A stretch of DNA of 7,110 bases. It comes from JBGPIT01 sp041485125. Lineage in GTDB: Bacteria > Desulfobacterota > Binatia > UTPRO1. Where the stretch lies: the NCBI GenBank assembly GCA_041485125.1, contig JBGPIT010000269.1, positions 1-7,110 on the forward strand. Reading direction: 5' to 3'. Below, one piece after another: positions 1-6,142 of the stretch. Each line of letters starts with the position of its first letter. Within the stretch, counting starts at the first letter, position 1. The notes beneath the pieces were generated by a model. The model saw only the letters and a program-made list of their open reading frames with translations. It did no database searches and had not been told where the DNA came from. The position numbers were made by a program, and so were the translations under genes.

Positions 1-1333
1 ACGGCGGACTCGCCGGCGCACCGGCGGGACCGGCGCGCGCCGGATCCGCGGTCTCGAAGACCGACCGCGCCCGCCGCGCGAAGCCGACCCGACGGAGCCA
101 CGGCAGGATCTCCTCGTCGCGGTCGGCGGGCAGGCGGTAGATACTGCCTTTCACGCCGAGGTCGAGAACGCGCGCCCGCGCCTGGGGCTCGAGGTTCCGG
201 AGCGTCACCGGCAAGGTCGCGTCGGCCTTCGACTCGACGATGCCGAAGCGCGCCGCGAACTTCGCGAGCGGCGGCGCCGGACCGGTTTTCACCGTGAGCG
301 GATAGCGCGCGGCGTTCGCCGGCGTGCGGCCGCTCTCGTCGGCGAGGTCGGGCGGCAGGACGACGGTGAAGCTCGCGCTCTCGGCGAACGGTCCGGGAAA
401 GACGATCGCCGACATGGTCTCGTCGTCATTCGGCGTCGGCGCGCGCGGGCGCGCGCTGCCGTCCGCCTCGAGCAGCTTCACACCCGCCGCACGCGCGGCG
501 GGAATCGCGGTCGAGAGCTCGACCCGCATCGCCGTCACCGGGATGCAGGCGGCGCCGCGGCGCTCGCGATCGCAGCGGAAGGTGACGGTGAAGGGTGGTC
601 GGGTGCGAAAGTCGAATCGCTGGTCCGCCGCCGACGCGACGCCGCCCGCGGTCGCCACGCCCTGCCCCCACACCAGCGTCACGCGCGCGCCGTTCGGGAA
701 GCGCTGCGTCCCCTGCACGATCACCACGGGAGGCTTCGCGACCCAACGATACTCGTGCAGGATCGCGTCGCGCTCCTCGCCCTCGATCAGGCGGACGCCG
801 ACTTGCTCGCGCACGCCGTCGACGGCGAACGACACGTGGTCGAGGATCGACGCCGGGTCGGCCTCGGCGTCGAGGACGAGGACGAAGGCCTGGTCCTCGC
901 TGAGGTCGGTCGCGCCCTCGAACGGCACGGTTCGCACCACCGCCGGACCGCCGGTCGAGAGCTCGAACGGCCCCGCCGCGCCGACCGGATCGCCGGCGAG
1001 CGTGCGCACGTCGGGGCGCAGACGGAACGTGCAGCGGACGCCGGCCGGCAGGTCGCGGGCGAAGTCGTAGGCCCAGGTGCGGCTATCGATCCACCGCCCG
1101 GTGCCCTTTTCGCCGCAGTCGACGTCGAAGGGGCGCGCCGGCGGCCGCGGGTCGCCGAGACGGATCATCGGCTCCGGAAAACGCGCGGTCGCCTGACGGA
1201 CGCCCTTCACGATCCCTCGCGGCGCGAACTGGACGGCGCCCGACGACGCGGCGCGCGCCGGTGCCGGAGCGTTCGCTATCGCGATCGTCACGATAATGAC
1301 GGTACGGAAGGCGACGACCGGTGAGCAGCGCAT
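1..1333 (-). CDS. Bacterial alpha-2-macroglobulin-like protein, N-terminal part (runs off left edge)
   Basis: The frame is open from an ATG at 1333 to the left edge, giving 444 codons with no stop. Residues 1-28 look like a Sec signal peptide: MRCSPVVAFR, a hydrophobic core (TVIIVTIAIA), then a cleavage-like APARA-AS. There is no lipobox cysteine, so a soluble periplasmic or secreted form is likely. The mature start (QFAPRGIVKGVRQATARF, then DVDCGEKGTGRWIDSRTWAYDF and LPAGVRCTF) matches what I know of the large YfaS/YfhM-type bacterial alpha-2-macroglobulins, built from repeated beta-sandwich domains and thought to trap proteases in the periplasm. Family members are usually well over 1,500 residues, so most of the gene, including any CxEQ thioester, lies outside. 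An in-frame ATG at 1387 with an AAAGGCGG-like site would add 18 residues. I prefer 1333 because those codons have weak third-position G/C and the signal peptide is then of normal length, but neither start is certain. Confidence 0.85.
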   Translation of the reverse strand, partial: MRCSPVVAFRTVIIVTIAIANAPAPARAASSGAVQFAPRGIVKGVRQATARFPEPMIRLGDPRPPARPFDVDCGEKGTGRWIDSRTWAYDFARDLPAGVRCTFRLRPDVRTLAGDPVGAAGPFELSTGGPAVVRTVPFEGATDLSEDQAFVLVLDAEADPASILDHVSFAVDGVREQVGVRLIEGEERDAILHEYRWVAKPPVVIVQGTQRFPNGARVTLVWGQGVATAGGVASAADQRFDFRTRPPFTVTFRCDRERRGAACIPVTAMRVELSTAIPAARAAGVKLLEADGSARPRAPTPNDDETMSAIVFPGPFAESASFTVVLPPDLADESGRTPANAARYPLTVKTGPAPPLAKFAARFGIVESKADATLPVTLRNLEPQARARVLDLGVKGSIYRLPADRDEEILPWLRRVGFARRARSVFETADPARAGPAGAPASPP

Positions 1334-1341
1334 CCGGGGCG

Positions 1342-1354
1342 TGTGCTTTGCACA
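1342..1354. repeat. Interrupted palindrome TGTGC-TTT-GCACA before the macroglobulin gene
   Basis: A perfect 5-bp inverted repeat with a 3-base centre lies 8 bases upstream of the ATG at 1333, exactly where a ribosome binding site would be on the minus strand. It could be an operator or a small hairpin that limits translation. If the alternative start at 1387 is used, it lies inside the coding region and is probably chance. Seen directly; the function is a guess. Confidence 0.3.
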
Positions 1355-1412
1355 TCGTCGCGCGGTCGTCGAACCACCCGAGGGCATTTCCGCCTTTCCG
1401 CTCTCGCCGTTC

Positions 1413-1422
1413 TCGTATACGA
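1413..1422. promoter_or_regulatory. 10-bp perfect palindrome TCGTATACGA in the divergent region
   Basis: The palindrome sits between the divergent macroglobulin and PAQR genes. On each strand it contains TATACG, which resembles a sigma-70 -10 box, so it could serve both directions or be an operator. I could not find a convincing -35 box on either side. If it is a -10 box for the plus strand, transcription would begin close to the GTG at 1431, leaving almost no leader. Confidence 0.3.
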
Positions 1423-1430
1423 AGCTGTGA

Positions 1431-2102
1431 GTGACGCCGCACTACGATCGGATTACCTTTCTCGGAATGCACAACCCCATCCGCGGCGTTCTGCACGGCA
1501 CCGCGGCACTGCTCTCGATCGTCGGCGCGGCGCTGCTCTGGTCGCGCGGCGCGGGCGACGTCGGCCGGCAGTGCGCGCTCCTCGTCTTCACCATGAGCCT
1601 GATCGCGCTCTACTCGGTGAGCAGCCTCTACCACTCGGTTCCGTGGGGAGGAGTGTGGAAGCAGCGCATGCAGCGCATCGACCACTCGATGATCTACGTG
1701 CTGGTCGCGGGGACGTACACGCCGATCGCGGTCGTCGCGCTCGACGGCTGGCCGAAGTGGATCGCGCTCATCGCAGTGTGGGGTGTCGCCGCGGTCGGCA
1801 TCTATCAGAAAGTGTATCGGCCGAACGTCGGTGACTGGTTCTCGATCACGATGCAGACGGTGCAGGGCTGGCTCGCGTTACCGCTGCTCGGCCCGCTCGC
1901 GCAGGCGCTCTCCTGGCCGGCGCTCGCGCTCACCGTCCTCGGCGGTGTCCTCTACACGATCGGACTCGTCCTCTTCGTCACGCGGCGGCCGCGTCTCTGG
2001 CCGCGCGTGTTCTCCTACCACGAGGTCTTTCATCTCTTCGTCGTCGGCGGCAGCGCCGCCCACTACGCGATGATCTTCCGCTACATCGCGACCGGCTCCT
2101 GA
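1431..2102 (+). CDS. PAQR / hemolysin III family seven-helix membrane protein
   Basis: The product has 223 residues, the usual size for bacterial hemolysin III/YqfA-type proteins of the PAQR (adiponectin-receptor-like) superfamily. It has about seven hydrophobic segments. The family's metal-site motifs are all present: SSLYH (residues 64-68), DH at 84-85 followed by AGTYTP (93-98), and YHEVFH near the C-terminus (196-201, H197 and H201). These residues bind zinc in the inner half of the bundle in known PAQR structures, where a hydrolase activity on lipids or ceramide-like substrates has been proposed. The bacterial role is not settled, and the name hemolysin rests on old assays. The start is a GTG at 1431 with no clear ribosome binding site. 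An in-frame ATG at 1467 would remove 12 residues and keep the whole membrane core. It diverges from the macroglobulin gene, and the gene that follows begins at or just after its stop. Confidence 0.9.
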   Translation: MTPHYDRITFLGMHNPIRGVLHGTAALLSIVGAALLWSRGAGDVGRQCALLVFTMSLIALYSVSSLYHSVPWGGVWKQRMQRIDHSMIYVLVAGTYTPIAVVALDGWPKWIALIAVWGVAAVGIYQKVYRPNVGDWFSITMQTVQGWLALPLLGPLAQALSWPALALTVLGGVLYTIGLVLFVTRRPRLWPRVFSYHEVFHLFVVGGSAAHYAMIFRYIATGS

Positions 2103-2188
2103 GCCCGGCGCTGCCCGCTCCCGACGTCGCCCTCGCGGCGACGCTCCACGACCCGACAGGGGCCCTCGCGGGCGACATCCGGCGCGGA

Positions 2189-2980
2189 GTGCCGCTGCTG
2201 CGCCGGCTCTATCGTCACATCGCCGTGACCACGAGCCCGACGACGTCGGCACGTGCCGTCACCGCCCTCGCCGCGGCGGACGCGCACGCCGGCACGCCGG
2301 CGAGCGACACGCGTGGCCCGCTCTACCGTCTCGCGCTCCGTCGCGCCCTCGCCGGCGGCACGGCCCGCGTCCACTACCTCGACTTCGACCGCGCGCTGCA
2401 CTGGCTGCTGCGGACGCCGCGCGGCAGACCGACCGCGCGACCGAGGGTCCCGCGCGAGCTCGCCGCAGTCCTGCGCATCCCGACCGACCGTCGCATCCTC
2501 ATCGTCGGGCGCACGCCGCACGCGCATCGCTCGCACCAGCGGCCGCTCTGGATCACGGAAACGCGCGTGAACGCGCACTTCGCCAGCCGACTCGGCATCG
2601 CCGGTCGCGTCGACTTCCTCGCGCCCTCGTTCATCGCCGATCGCGCGACGACTCGACTGCTCGTCGCCCGCTCACGCGCGCGCGGCGCCAGGATCTACGG
2701 CGAGCTCGTCGGCTTGCTCGCCGGCCTCGCGCCGGAGCTCGTCTACGTCGACTGCGACGGTCTCGACTGGGAGACCCCCGACCGCGCGCGTGCGGTCGTG
2801 AGTCGCGTCGGGCTCAGCCGTTGGCGCGCGCGCTTCGACACGCCCGCCGAATGGCGCCTCCGGACGGCGTTCGTGGCGCAGTTCATCGACGGCTTCGAGC
2901 GCGCGCTGGCGCGCCATCCGATCGGTCGCGTGCCGTTCTCGCGGCTGCGTCTCCGGCCGCCGCCGCTCACCGGCTCGTGA
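2189..2980 (+). CDS. Conserved-looking protein of unknown function (start uncertain, probably upstream)
   Basis: From the GTG at 2189 the product has 263 residues; I do not recognise a named family. It appears soluble, Arg/Ala-rich, with no signal peptide or membrane helix. Visible motifs are HYLDFDRALHWLL (about residues 62-74), a strand-like RRILIVGRTPHAH, and YVDCDGLDWETPDRA in the C-terminal third. These look like alternating strands and acidic loops of an alpha/beta enzyme, possibly with a sugar-nucleotide-transferase-like fold, but that is a guess. The same frame continues upstream with protein-like sequence (PDVALAATLHDPTGALAGD, codons from about 2120). There is no ATG, GTG or TTG there back to the frame's previous stop at 1832-1834. 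A CTG at 2099-2101 overlaps the PAQR stop as CTGA and would give 293 residues. It probably shares a transcript with the PAQR gene. Its stop lies 7 bases from that of the converging gene at 2988. Confidence 0.7.
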   Translation: MPLLRRLYRHIAVTTSPTTSARAVTALAAADAHAGTPASDTRGPLYRLALRRALAGGTARVHYLDFDRALHWLLRTPRGRPTARPRVPRELAAVLRIPTDRRILIVGRTPHAHRSHQRPLWITETRVNAHFASRLGIAGRVDFLAPSFIADRATTRLLVARSRARGARIYGELVGLLAGLAPELVYVDCDGLDWETPDRARAVVSRVGLSRWRARFDTPAEWRLRTAFVAQFIDGFERALARHPIGRVPFSRLRLRPPPLTGS

Positions 2981-2987
2981 CCGAGCG

Positions 2988-4049
2988 TCAGCGCAGCAGG
3001 TGCCGGCCCATGACCAACGGCAAGTCGAGCGCGGAGAGTAGCCCGGGCTTCGCCTCGCACACCGCGGGAATGGCGTTCAGGATGCGCAGCGCCGTCGCGA
3101 TCAGGGCCGCGCTGTTGTGGTCACCGTGCGCATCGCCGAGCGTGAGCTCGCAGGTCACTGAAGGGGACCCTTCGATACAGACCCGGTAGCAGCCCGAGCC
3201 GGTCGGCTGCGGCCACTCGGGCGCGAGGTCGTCGCGCAGACGCGTGACGTGCTCGAGGATGATCGCCGGCCGGCCGTTCACGATCGCTTGCACCTCGAAG
3301 CGGAGCGCGGCCATCGAGCCTGCCGGCACCGGACCCGACGGGATCACGAAGCTCGTGTCGGCGGCACGCTTCTCGTGGGTCTCGCGCACCTCCTCGACCT
3401 CGACACCGAGGCCGGCGGCGATCTGCCGCACGACGGGACCCCACGCGAGCGAGAGCACACCGGGGATCAGGAGGAGCGGCGTGTGATCGAGCGGTTGCGC
3501 GAAGCCCATCGTCCCGAAAAGCACCTCGGCCTGGTCGTAGGTGTCGTAGTTGACGATCTCCATCACCCGGACCGAGTCGATGCGCGCGCAGAGGCCACTC
3601 AGCACCAGCGGCAGGGTGTCGTTCGCGAAGCCCGGATCGATGCCCGACGTGAAGCACGACGTGCCGCCGGCGCGGCACGCGGCCTCGAGCTTCTCGACGG
3701 TCGTCGAATCGGCGGCCGGCGGATAGACGAGCGGCACCACCGACGTCGCGACGACGTTGGTGCCGGCCTTCAGAATGCGGCACATGTCGCTGACGGCCTC
3801 GAACGGCCGCAGGTCACCGGTGGCGGTGTACGAGACGCAGTCCGCGCCGAGCGCAAGCAGCGCCTCGGCGTCGTTCGTCGCTTTCACGCCGACCGGGCCG
3901 ACGCCGCAGAGCTCGCCGGCGTCGCGGCCCGCCTTCTCCGCGCTGTGGACCCAGAGCCCGACGAGCTCGAGGTCGGGATGGTCGATGATCGCGCGCAGCG
4001 CGTGCTTGCCGACGTTGCCGGTGCTCCACTGGATCACGCGATAGGCCAT
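2988..4049 (-). CDS. NAD(P)-dependent oxidoreductase, native amine dehydrogenase / dihydrodipicolinate reductase-like
   Basis: The product has 353 residues. It opens with a Rossmann nucleotide-binding segment, RVIQWSTGNVGKHALRAII (TGNVG at residues 10-14), followed by DLELVGLWV and AGELCGV. Further on are KAGTNVVATSVVPLVYPP and GTSCFTSGIDPGFANDTLPL. This pattern belongs to the DapB-N-like family that includes 2,4-diaminopentanoate dehydrogenase and the native NADP-dependent amine dehydrogenases, and it closely resembles proteins common in mycobacteria that are often just called dihydrodipicolinate reductase-like. Amine dehydrogenases interconvert a ketone or aldehyde plus ammonia with the amine. 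The actual substrate here cannot be read from sequence. It is not the lysine-pathway DapB, which is shorter and has different catalytic motifs. The ATG at 4049 is well supported: GGAGGAG lies 7 bases upstream. It follows the SDR gene by only 14 bases and is the last gene of the leftward run. Confidence 0.85.
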   Translation of the reverse strand: MAYRVIQWSTGNVGKHALRAIIDHPDLELVGLWVHSAEKAGRDAGELCGVGPVGVKATNDAEALLALGADCVSYTATGDLRPFEAVSDMCRILKAGTNVVATSVVPLVYPPAADSTTVEKLEAACRAGGTSCFTSGIDPGFANDTLPLVLSGLCARIDSVRVMEIVNYDTYDQAEVLFGTMGFAQPLDHTPLLLIPGVLSLAWGPVVRQIAAGLGVEVEEVRETHEKRAADTSFVIPSGPVPAGSMAALRFEVQAIVNGRPAIILEHVTRLRDDLAPEWPQPTGSGCYRVCIEGSPSVTCELTLGDAHGDHNSAALIATALRILNAIPAVCEAKPGLLSALDLPLVMGRHLLR

Positions 4050-4056
4050 GCCGCTT

Positions 4057-4063
4057 CTCCTCC
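4057..4063 (-). promoter_or_regulatory. Strong ribosome binding site GGAGGAG for the amine dehydrogenase-like gene
   Basis: On the minus strand GGAGGAG directly follows the SDR stop codon and ends 7 bases before the ATG at 4049. It fixes that start. The tight spacing supports co-translation of the two oxidoreductases from one message. Confidence 0.8.
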
Positions 4064-4858
4064 TCAGAGCCCGCTCGGCATCTTGAGAGGCCAGTTCGAT
4101 GCAACGGTCCCACCGTCGACCTCGAAGACCTTGCCCGTCACCCAGCTCGACGCGGGCGAAGCGAGATAGAGGACCGCGAGCGCGATGTCCTCGGGTGTGC
4201 CGAGCCGCGCCATCGGCGTCATCTCGACCATCTTCGTGCGCACCTCGGGGGCGGCGTCGAGAAACATCCCGAGCGCCTCGGTCTCGGTCGCGCCGACCGC
4301 GAGCGCGTTCACGCGGATGCGCGGCGCGAACTCGCAGGCGAGCAGGCGCGTCATGTGGGAGAGGGCCGCCTTCGCAGTGCCGTAGGCGACGAAGCCCGGG
4401 TCGACGAGGTGAGACATCGCGCTCGAGATGTTCACCACCACGCCACCGTCACGCGCCGCCATGTGCGGGACGGCCAGACGCGTGAGGAGGAACGCGGCGC
4501 CGACGTTGAAGTGGAACGCCGCCTCGAAGTCCTTCTGGCTGAGGTGCAGCGCCGCGCCCGGCATCGTACCGCCGGCGTTGTTGACGAGCACGTCGATCCG
4601 ACCGAGCTCGCGCACGGTCGTATCGACGAGGCGCTGGACCTGCTCGGCGTCGTTGACGTCGGTCGGCACGGCGAGCGCCCGGCCACCGGCGGCACGAATC
4701 TCGGACGCCGCCTCCTCGAGACGGTCGGGCGAGCGCGCCGCCAGGACCACGCTGGCACCGAGCTCGGCGAACGCGCCGGCGCTGGCGCGGCCGATGCCGG
4801 CGCTCGCGCCGGTGACGATGGCGACTTGGTCCGTCATGCGAAACCGGTCGAGGATCAT
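4064..4858 (-). CDS. Short-chain dehydrogenase/reductase (classical SDR)
   Basis: The product has 264 residues, a normal length for a classical SDR. It carries the glycine-rich cofactor motif TGASAGIG (residues 16-23), AAR at 40-42 (an arginine here often indicates NADP(H) preference), D67, NNAG (93-96), N118, catalytic S146 in NISSAMS, and Y159/K163 in YGTAK. The C-terminal TGKVFEVDGG is also standard. The usual PG after the active-site strand is VG (NALAVGATET), a variant I associate with actinobacterial-type SDRs. It should oxidise or reduce an alcohol/carbonyl pair in the cytoplasm; the substrate is unknown. I chose the ATG at 4858, not the in-frame TTG at 4873, because GGAGG lies 8 bases before the ATG and the TTG would overlap that site. 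The stop lies 14 bases before the amine-dehydrogenase-like gene, suggesting the two enzymes share a pathway. Confidence 0.93.
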   Translation of the reverse strand: MILDRFRMTDQVAIVTGASAGIGRASAGAFAELGASVVLAARSPDRLEEAASEIRAAGGRALAVPTDVNDAEQVQRLVDTTVRELGRIDVLVNNAGGTMPGAALHLSQKDFEAAFHFNVGAAFLLTRLAVPHMAARDGGVVVNISSAMSHLVDPGFVAYGTAKAALSHMTRLLACEFAPRIRVNALAVGATETEALGMFLDAAPEVRTKMVEMTPMARLGTPEDIALAVLYLASPASSWVTGKVFEVDGGTVASNWPLKMPSGL

Positions 4859-4866
4859 CGGCGCCG

Positions 4867-4871
4867 CCTCC
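4867..4871 (-). promoter_or_regulatory. Ribosome binding site GGAGG deciding the SDR start
   Basis: On the minus strand GGAGG ends 8 bases before the ATG at 4858. It decides between that ATG and the in-frame TTG at 4873, which would sit on top of the site. Confidence 0.7.
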
Positions 4872-4925
4872 AAAGGATGTCGTGGCCGAACGGGCTCGGC
4901 GGGGGAGACGTATCCCGCGCCCCGG

Positions 4926-4946
4926 GCCGTCGCGTCAATCGACGGC
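4926..4946. repeat. 7-bp inverted repeat between the ATL and SDR genes
   Basis: GCCGTCG and CGACGGC flank a 7-base centre in the 114-base gap between the ATL stop (4973) and the SDR start (4858). On the minus strand it could form a hairpin after the ATL gene, but no T-run follows, so it is not a standard intrinsic terminator. In such GC-rich DNA a chance origin is quite possible. I see no clear promoter in the rest of the gap. Confidence 0.25.
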
Positions 4947-4972
4947 GCACGCGGCGCATTACCTGAGACGGA

Positions 4973-5323
4973 TCAGATCTCGTGGCGCAGGCCGGTGCGC
5001 CACTCGCGGCGCGGGCCGGCCCAGCGGAAGCGTTTCATGTCGATGTGGCCACGACGGTCGAAGACGACGCCCTCTTCTTCCAGCATCTCGCGCTGGATGC
5101 CCGCCCAGAAGCCATCGCGGTGGCTCGGTCTGCCGGCGGCATTGATCACCCGGTGCCACGGCACCGTCACGGCCTCGACGTCGCGCAGCGAACCGAGCGC
5201 CATACCGACGGCGCGCGCGCCACGCGGCTGGCCGAGGATCGCCGCGACTTGTCCGTAGGTGACGATCTTCCCGCGCGGCACGCGGCGCACGACGCGGTAG
5301 ACGAGTCGATAGAATGGCGGCAC
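4973..5323 (-). CDS. atl: Alkyltransferase-like protein (ATL, MGMT family without the active cysteine)
   Basis: The product has 116 residues, the size of the O6-alkylguanine alkyltransferase C-terminal domain alone. The DNA-binding part reads IVTYGQVAAILGQPRGARAVG (TYGQVA at residues 22-27; R37 is at the position of the arginine finger that flips the damaged base). The active-site motif is PWHRV (55-59): tryptophan 56 replaces the methyl-accepting cysteine of PCHRV. ATL proteins such as E. coli YbaZ bind O6-alkylguanine in DNA without repairing it and recruit nucleotide excision repair, so this gene is probably a damage sensor. The start is uncertain. I chose GTG at 5323 because family similarity begins there (VPPFYRLVYRVVRRVPRG). 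A TTG at 5419, overlapping the protease stop as TTGA, would add 32 low-complexity Arg/Gly-rich residues, and a GTG at 5359 would add 12. None has a well-placed ribosome binding site. Confidence 0.9.
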   Translation of the reverse strand: MPPFYRLVYRVVRRVPRGKIVTYGQVAAILGQPRGARAVGMALGSLRDVEAVTVPWHRVINAAGRPSHRDGFWAGIQREMLEEEGVVFDRRGHIDMKRFRWAGPRREWRTGLRHEI

Positions 5324-5415
5324 TTGCGCTGCGCCAGCGGCCCGTCCTCCGGCAGCCACGCCTCCGCGGCGCCGGCCACGTTCCCCGCTGGACGTCTTCC
5401 CAGGCGAACGACGGA

Positions 5416-5790
5416 TCAACCGAGTGGGCTGCCGCCGACGACCATCGGGAGCGGCTTCAGATCACGCCGGATCGCGTCGAGCACCAGCCCGAGCGATTCG
5501 AGCGTGACGGCGCCGAGCAGCGCAGCGTCGCCCGGCTCACCGAAGATCACGGGCGCCGCGCCTCGACGTGCACCGTACACGAACACCGCATCGCCCCGGT
5601 CGCGCTCGATCGCCGAGCCGTCCGCGAGGCGGAAGCGCTCGCGACTATGCGGCTCGATACCGATGCGCTCCAGCACCGTGCGCGGCACGAACGAGTAGAC
5701 GGCGCCGGAGTCGACGAGAAACTCGACCTCCGCGCGTCGCTCCAGGGCCGCGGGGTTCGCAACCTCGATCGTGAGCACGGTGATCCCCAT
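5416..5790 (-). CDS. Small retropepsin-like aspartic protease (clan AA)
   Basis: The product has 124 residues, one retropepsin-type domain. EFLVDSGAVYSFVP contains the catalytic D-S-G triad (D27-S28-G29) followed by the usual hydrophobic pattern. LADG (55-58) and FGEPGDAALLGAVTLESLGLVLD (about 83-105) match the flap-side and second psi-loop segments of bacterial clan AA proteases. These enzymes work as homodimers, each chain supplying one aspartate. No signal peptide or membrane segment is present, so it should act in the cytoplasm. Targets of such free-standing proteases are mostly unknown. The ATG at 5790 lies 40 bases after the nitrile hydratase activator stop on the same strand, with no obvious ribosome binding site. 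The stop at 5416-5418 lies 92 bases before the preferred ATL start. It may be co-transcribed with nitrile hydratase, but a link in function is only a guess. Confidence 0.87.
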   Translation of the reverse strand: MGITVLTIEVANPAALERRAEVEFLVDSGAVYSFVPRTVLERIGIEPHSRERFRLADGSAIERDRGDAVFVYGARRGAAPVIFGEPGDAALLGAVTLESLGLVLDAIRRDLKPLPMVVGGSPLG

Positions 5791-5830
5791 ACGTCGGCAG
5801 CCTAGGCGCGGCTCTTGTCACCGTCAACGA

Positions 5831-6142
5831 CTACTCGGCACCACCAACGTCGCTCGCCGCGCGGTCGAGCTCATCTTCGAGCACGAGGCCGTGTTCGATG
5901 ACCAGACGCTCGAGCGCGACCAGCCAACAGTCGTAGTACGGCGCGTCGGGAGCGGCGGCGATCGCGTCGATGAGACGGCGCTGGAACTCGCTCCAGTCGA
6001 CGCCGAGCCGGCGGACGATCGCGAGCGCGATGCCGAAGATCCGGCCTTGCCACGGCGCCTCGAAGACGAGCTCGCCGTTTCGCCGCGGCAACGCCGCGGC
6101 ACCGCTCATGTCGTTGACGGCCGGATCGATGACGGGCTTCAC
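5831..6142 (-). CDS. Nitrile hydratase activator / accessory protein (P14K-like)
   Basis: The product has 103 residues. It contains the signature ALPRRNGELVFEAPWQGRIFG (residues 17-37) and YYDCWLVALERLVIEHGL (69-86), typical of the nitrile hydratase accessory family, which resembles the N-terminal half of the beta subunit. In cobalt-type systems such proteins help load and oxidise the metal centre of the alpha subunit by forming a complex with it. The GTG at 6142 overlaps the alpha-subunit stop as GTGA, which suggests translational coupling. The residues before the ATG at 6109 (VIDPAVND) fit the family, so I prefer the GTG. The gene comes third in the order beta-alpha-activator, as in known cobalt nitrile hydratase operons. 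A much longer open frame extends upstream through the alpha and beta genes, but that part is a shadow. Confidence 0.9.
   Translation of the reverse strand: MKPVIDPAVNDMSGAAALPRRNGELVFEAPWQGRIFGIALAIVRRLGVDWSEFQRRLIDAIAAAPDAPYYDCWLVALERLVIEHGLVLEDELDRAASDVGGAE

Noticed and set aside
324..1324. Long plus-strand open frames opposite the macroglobulin gene
   Set aside because: The minus-strand frame has recognisable family motifs and a signal peptide; the plus frames are Arg/Ser/Pro-rich antisense shadows.
2973..2986. 5-bp GC hairpin (GCTCG-TGAC-CGAGC) at the convergent gene ends as a bidirectional terminator
   Set aside because: The stem is short, it has no T-run on either side, and it overlaps the end of the coding sequence at 2980. 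Such stems are frequent by chance in GC-rich DNA.
2988..4049. True DapB of lysine biosynthesis
   Set aside because: The protein is about 80 residues longer than DapB, has STGNVG in place of the usual GxxGxMG motif, and sits with an SDR and not with lysine genes.
3249..4169. A 306-codon plus-strand open frame opposite the amine dehydrogenase-like gene
   Set aside because: It is antisense to a well-supported gene with a clear ribosome binding site and has Arg/His-rich, low-complexity composition.
5324..5419. N-terminal extension of the ATL from TTG 5419
   Set aside because: The extra 32 residues are Arg/Gly/Ala-rich with no family similarity, and the start codon is rare with no ribosome binding site; kept only as an alternative.
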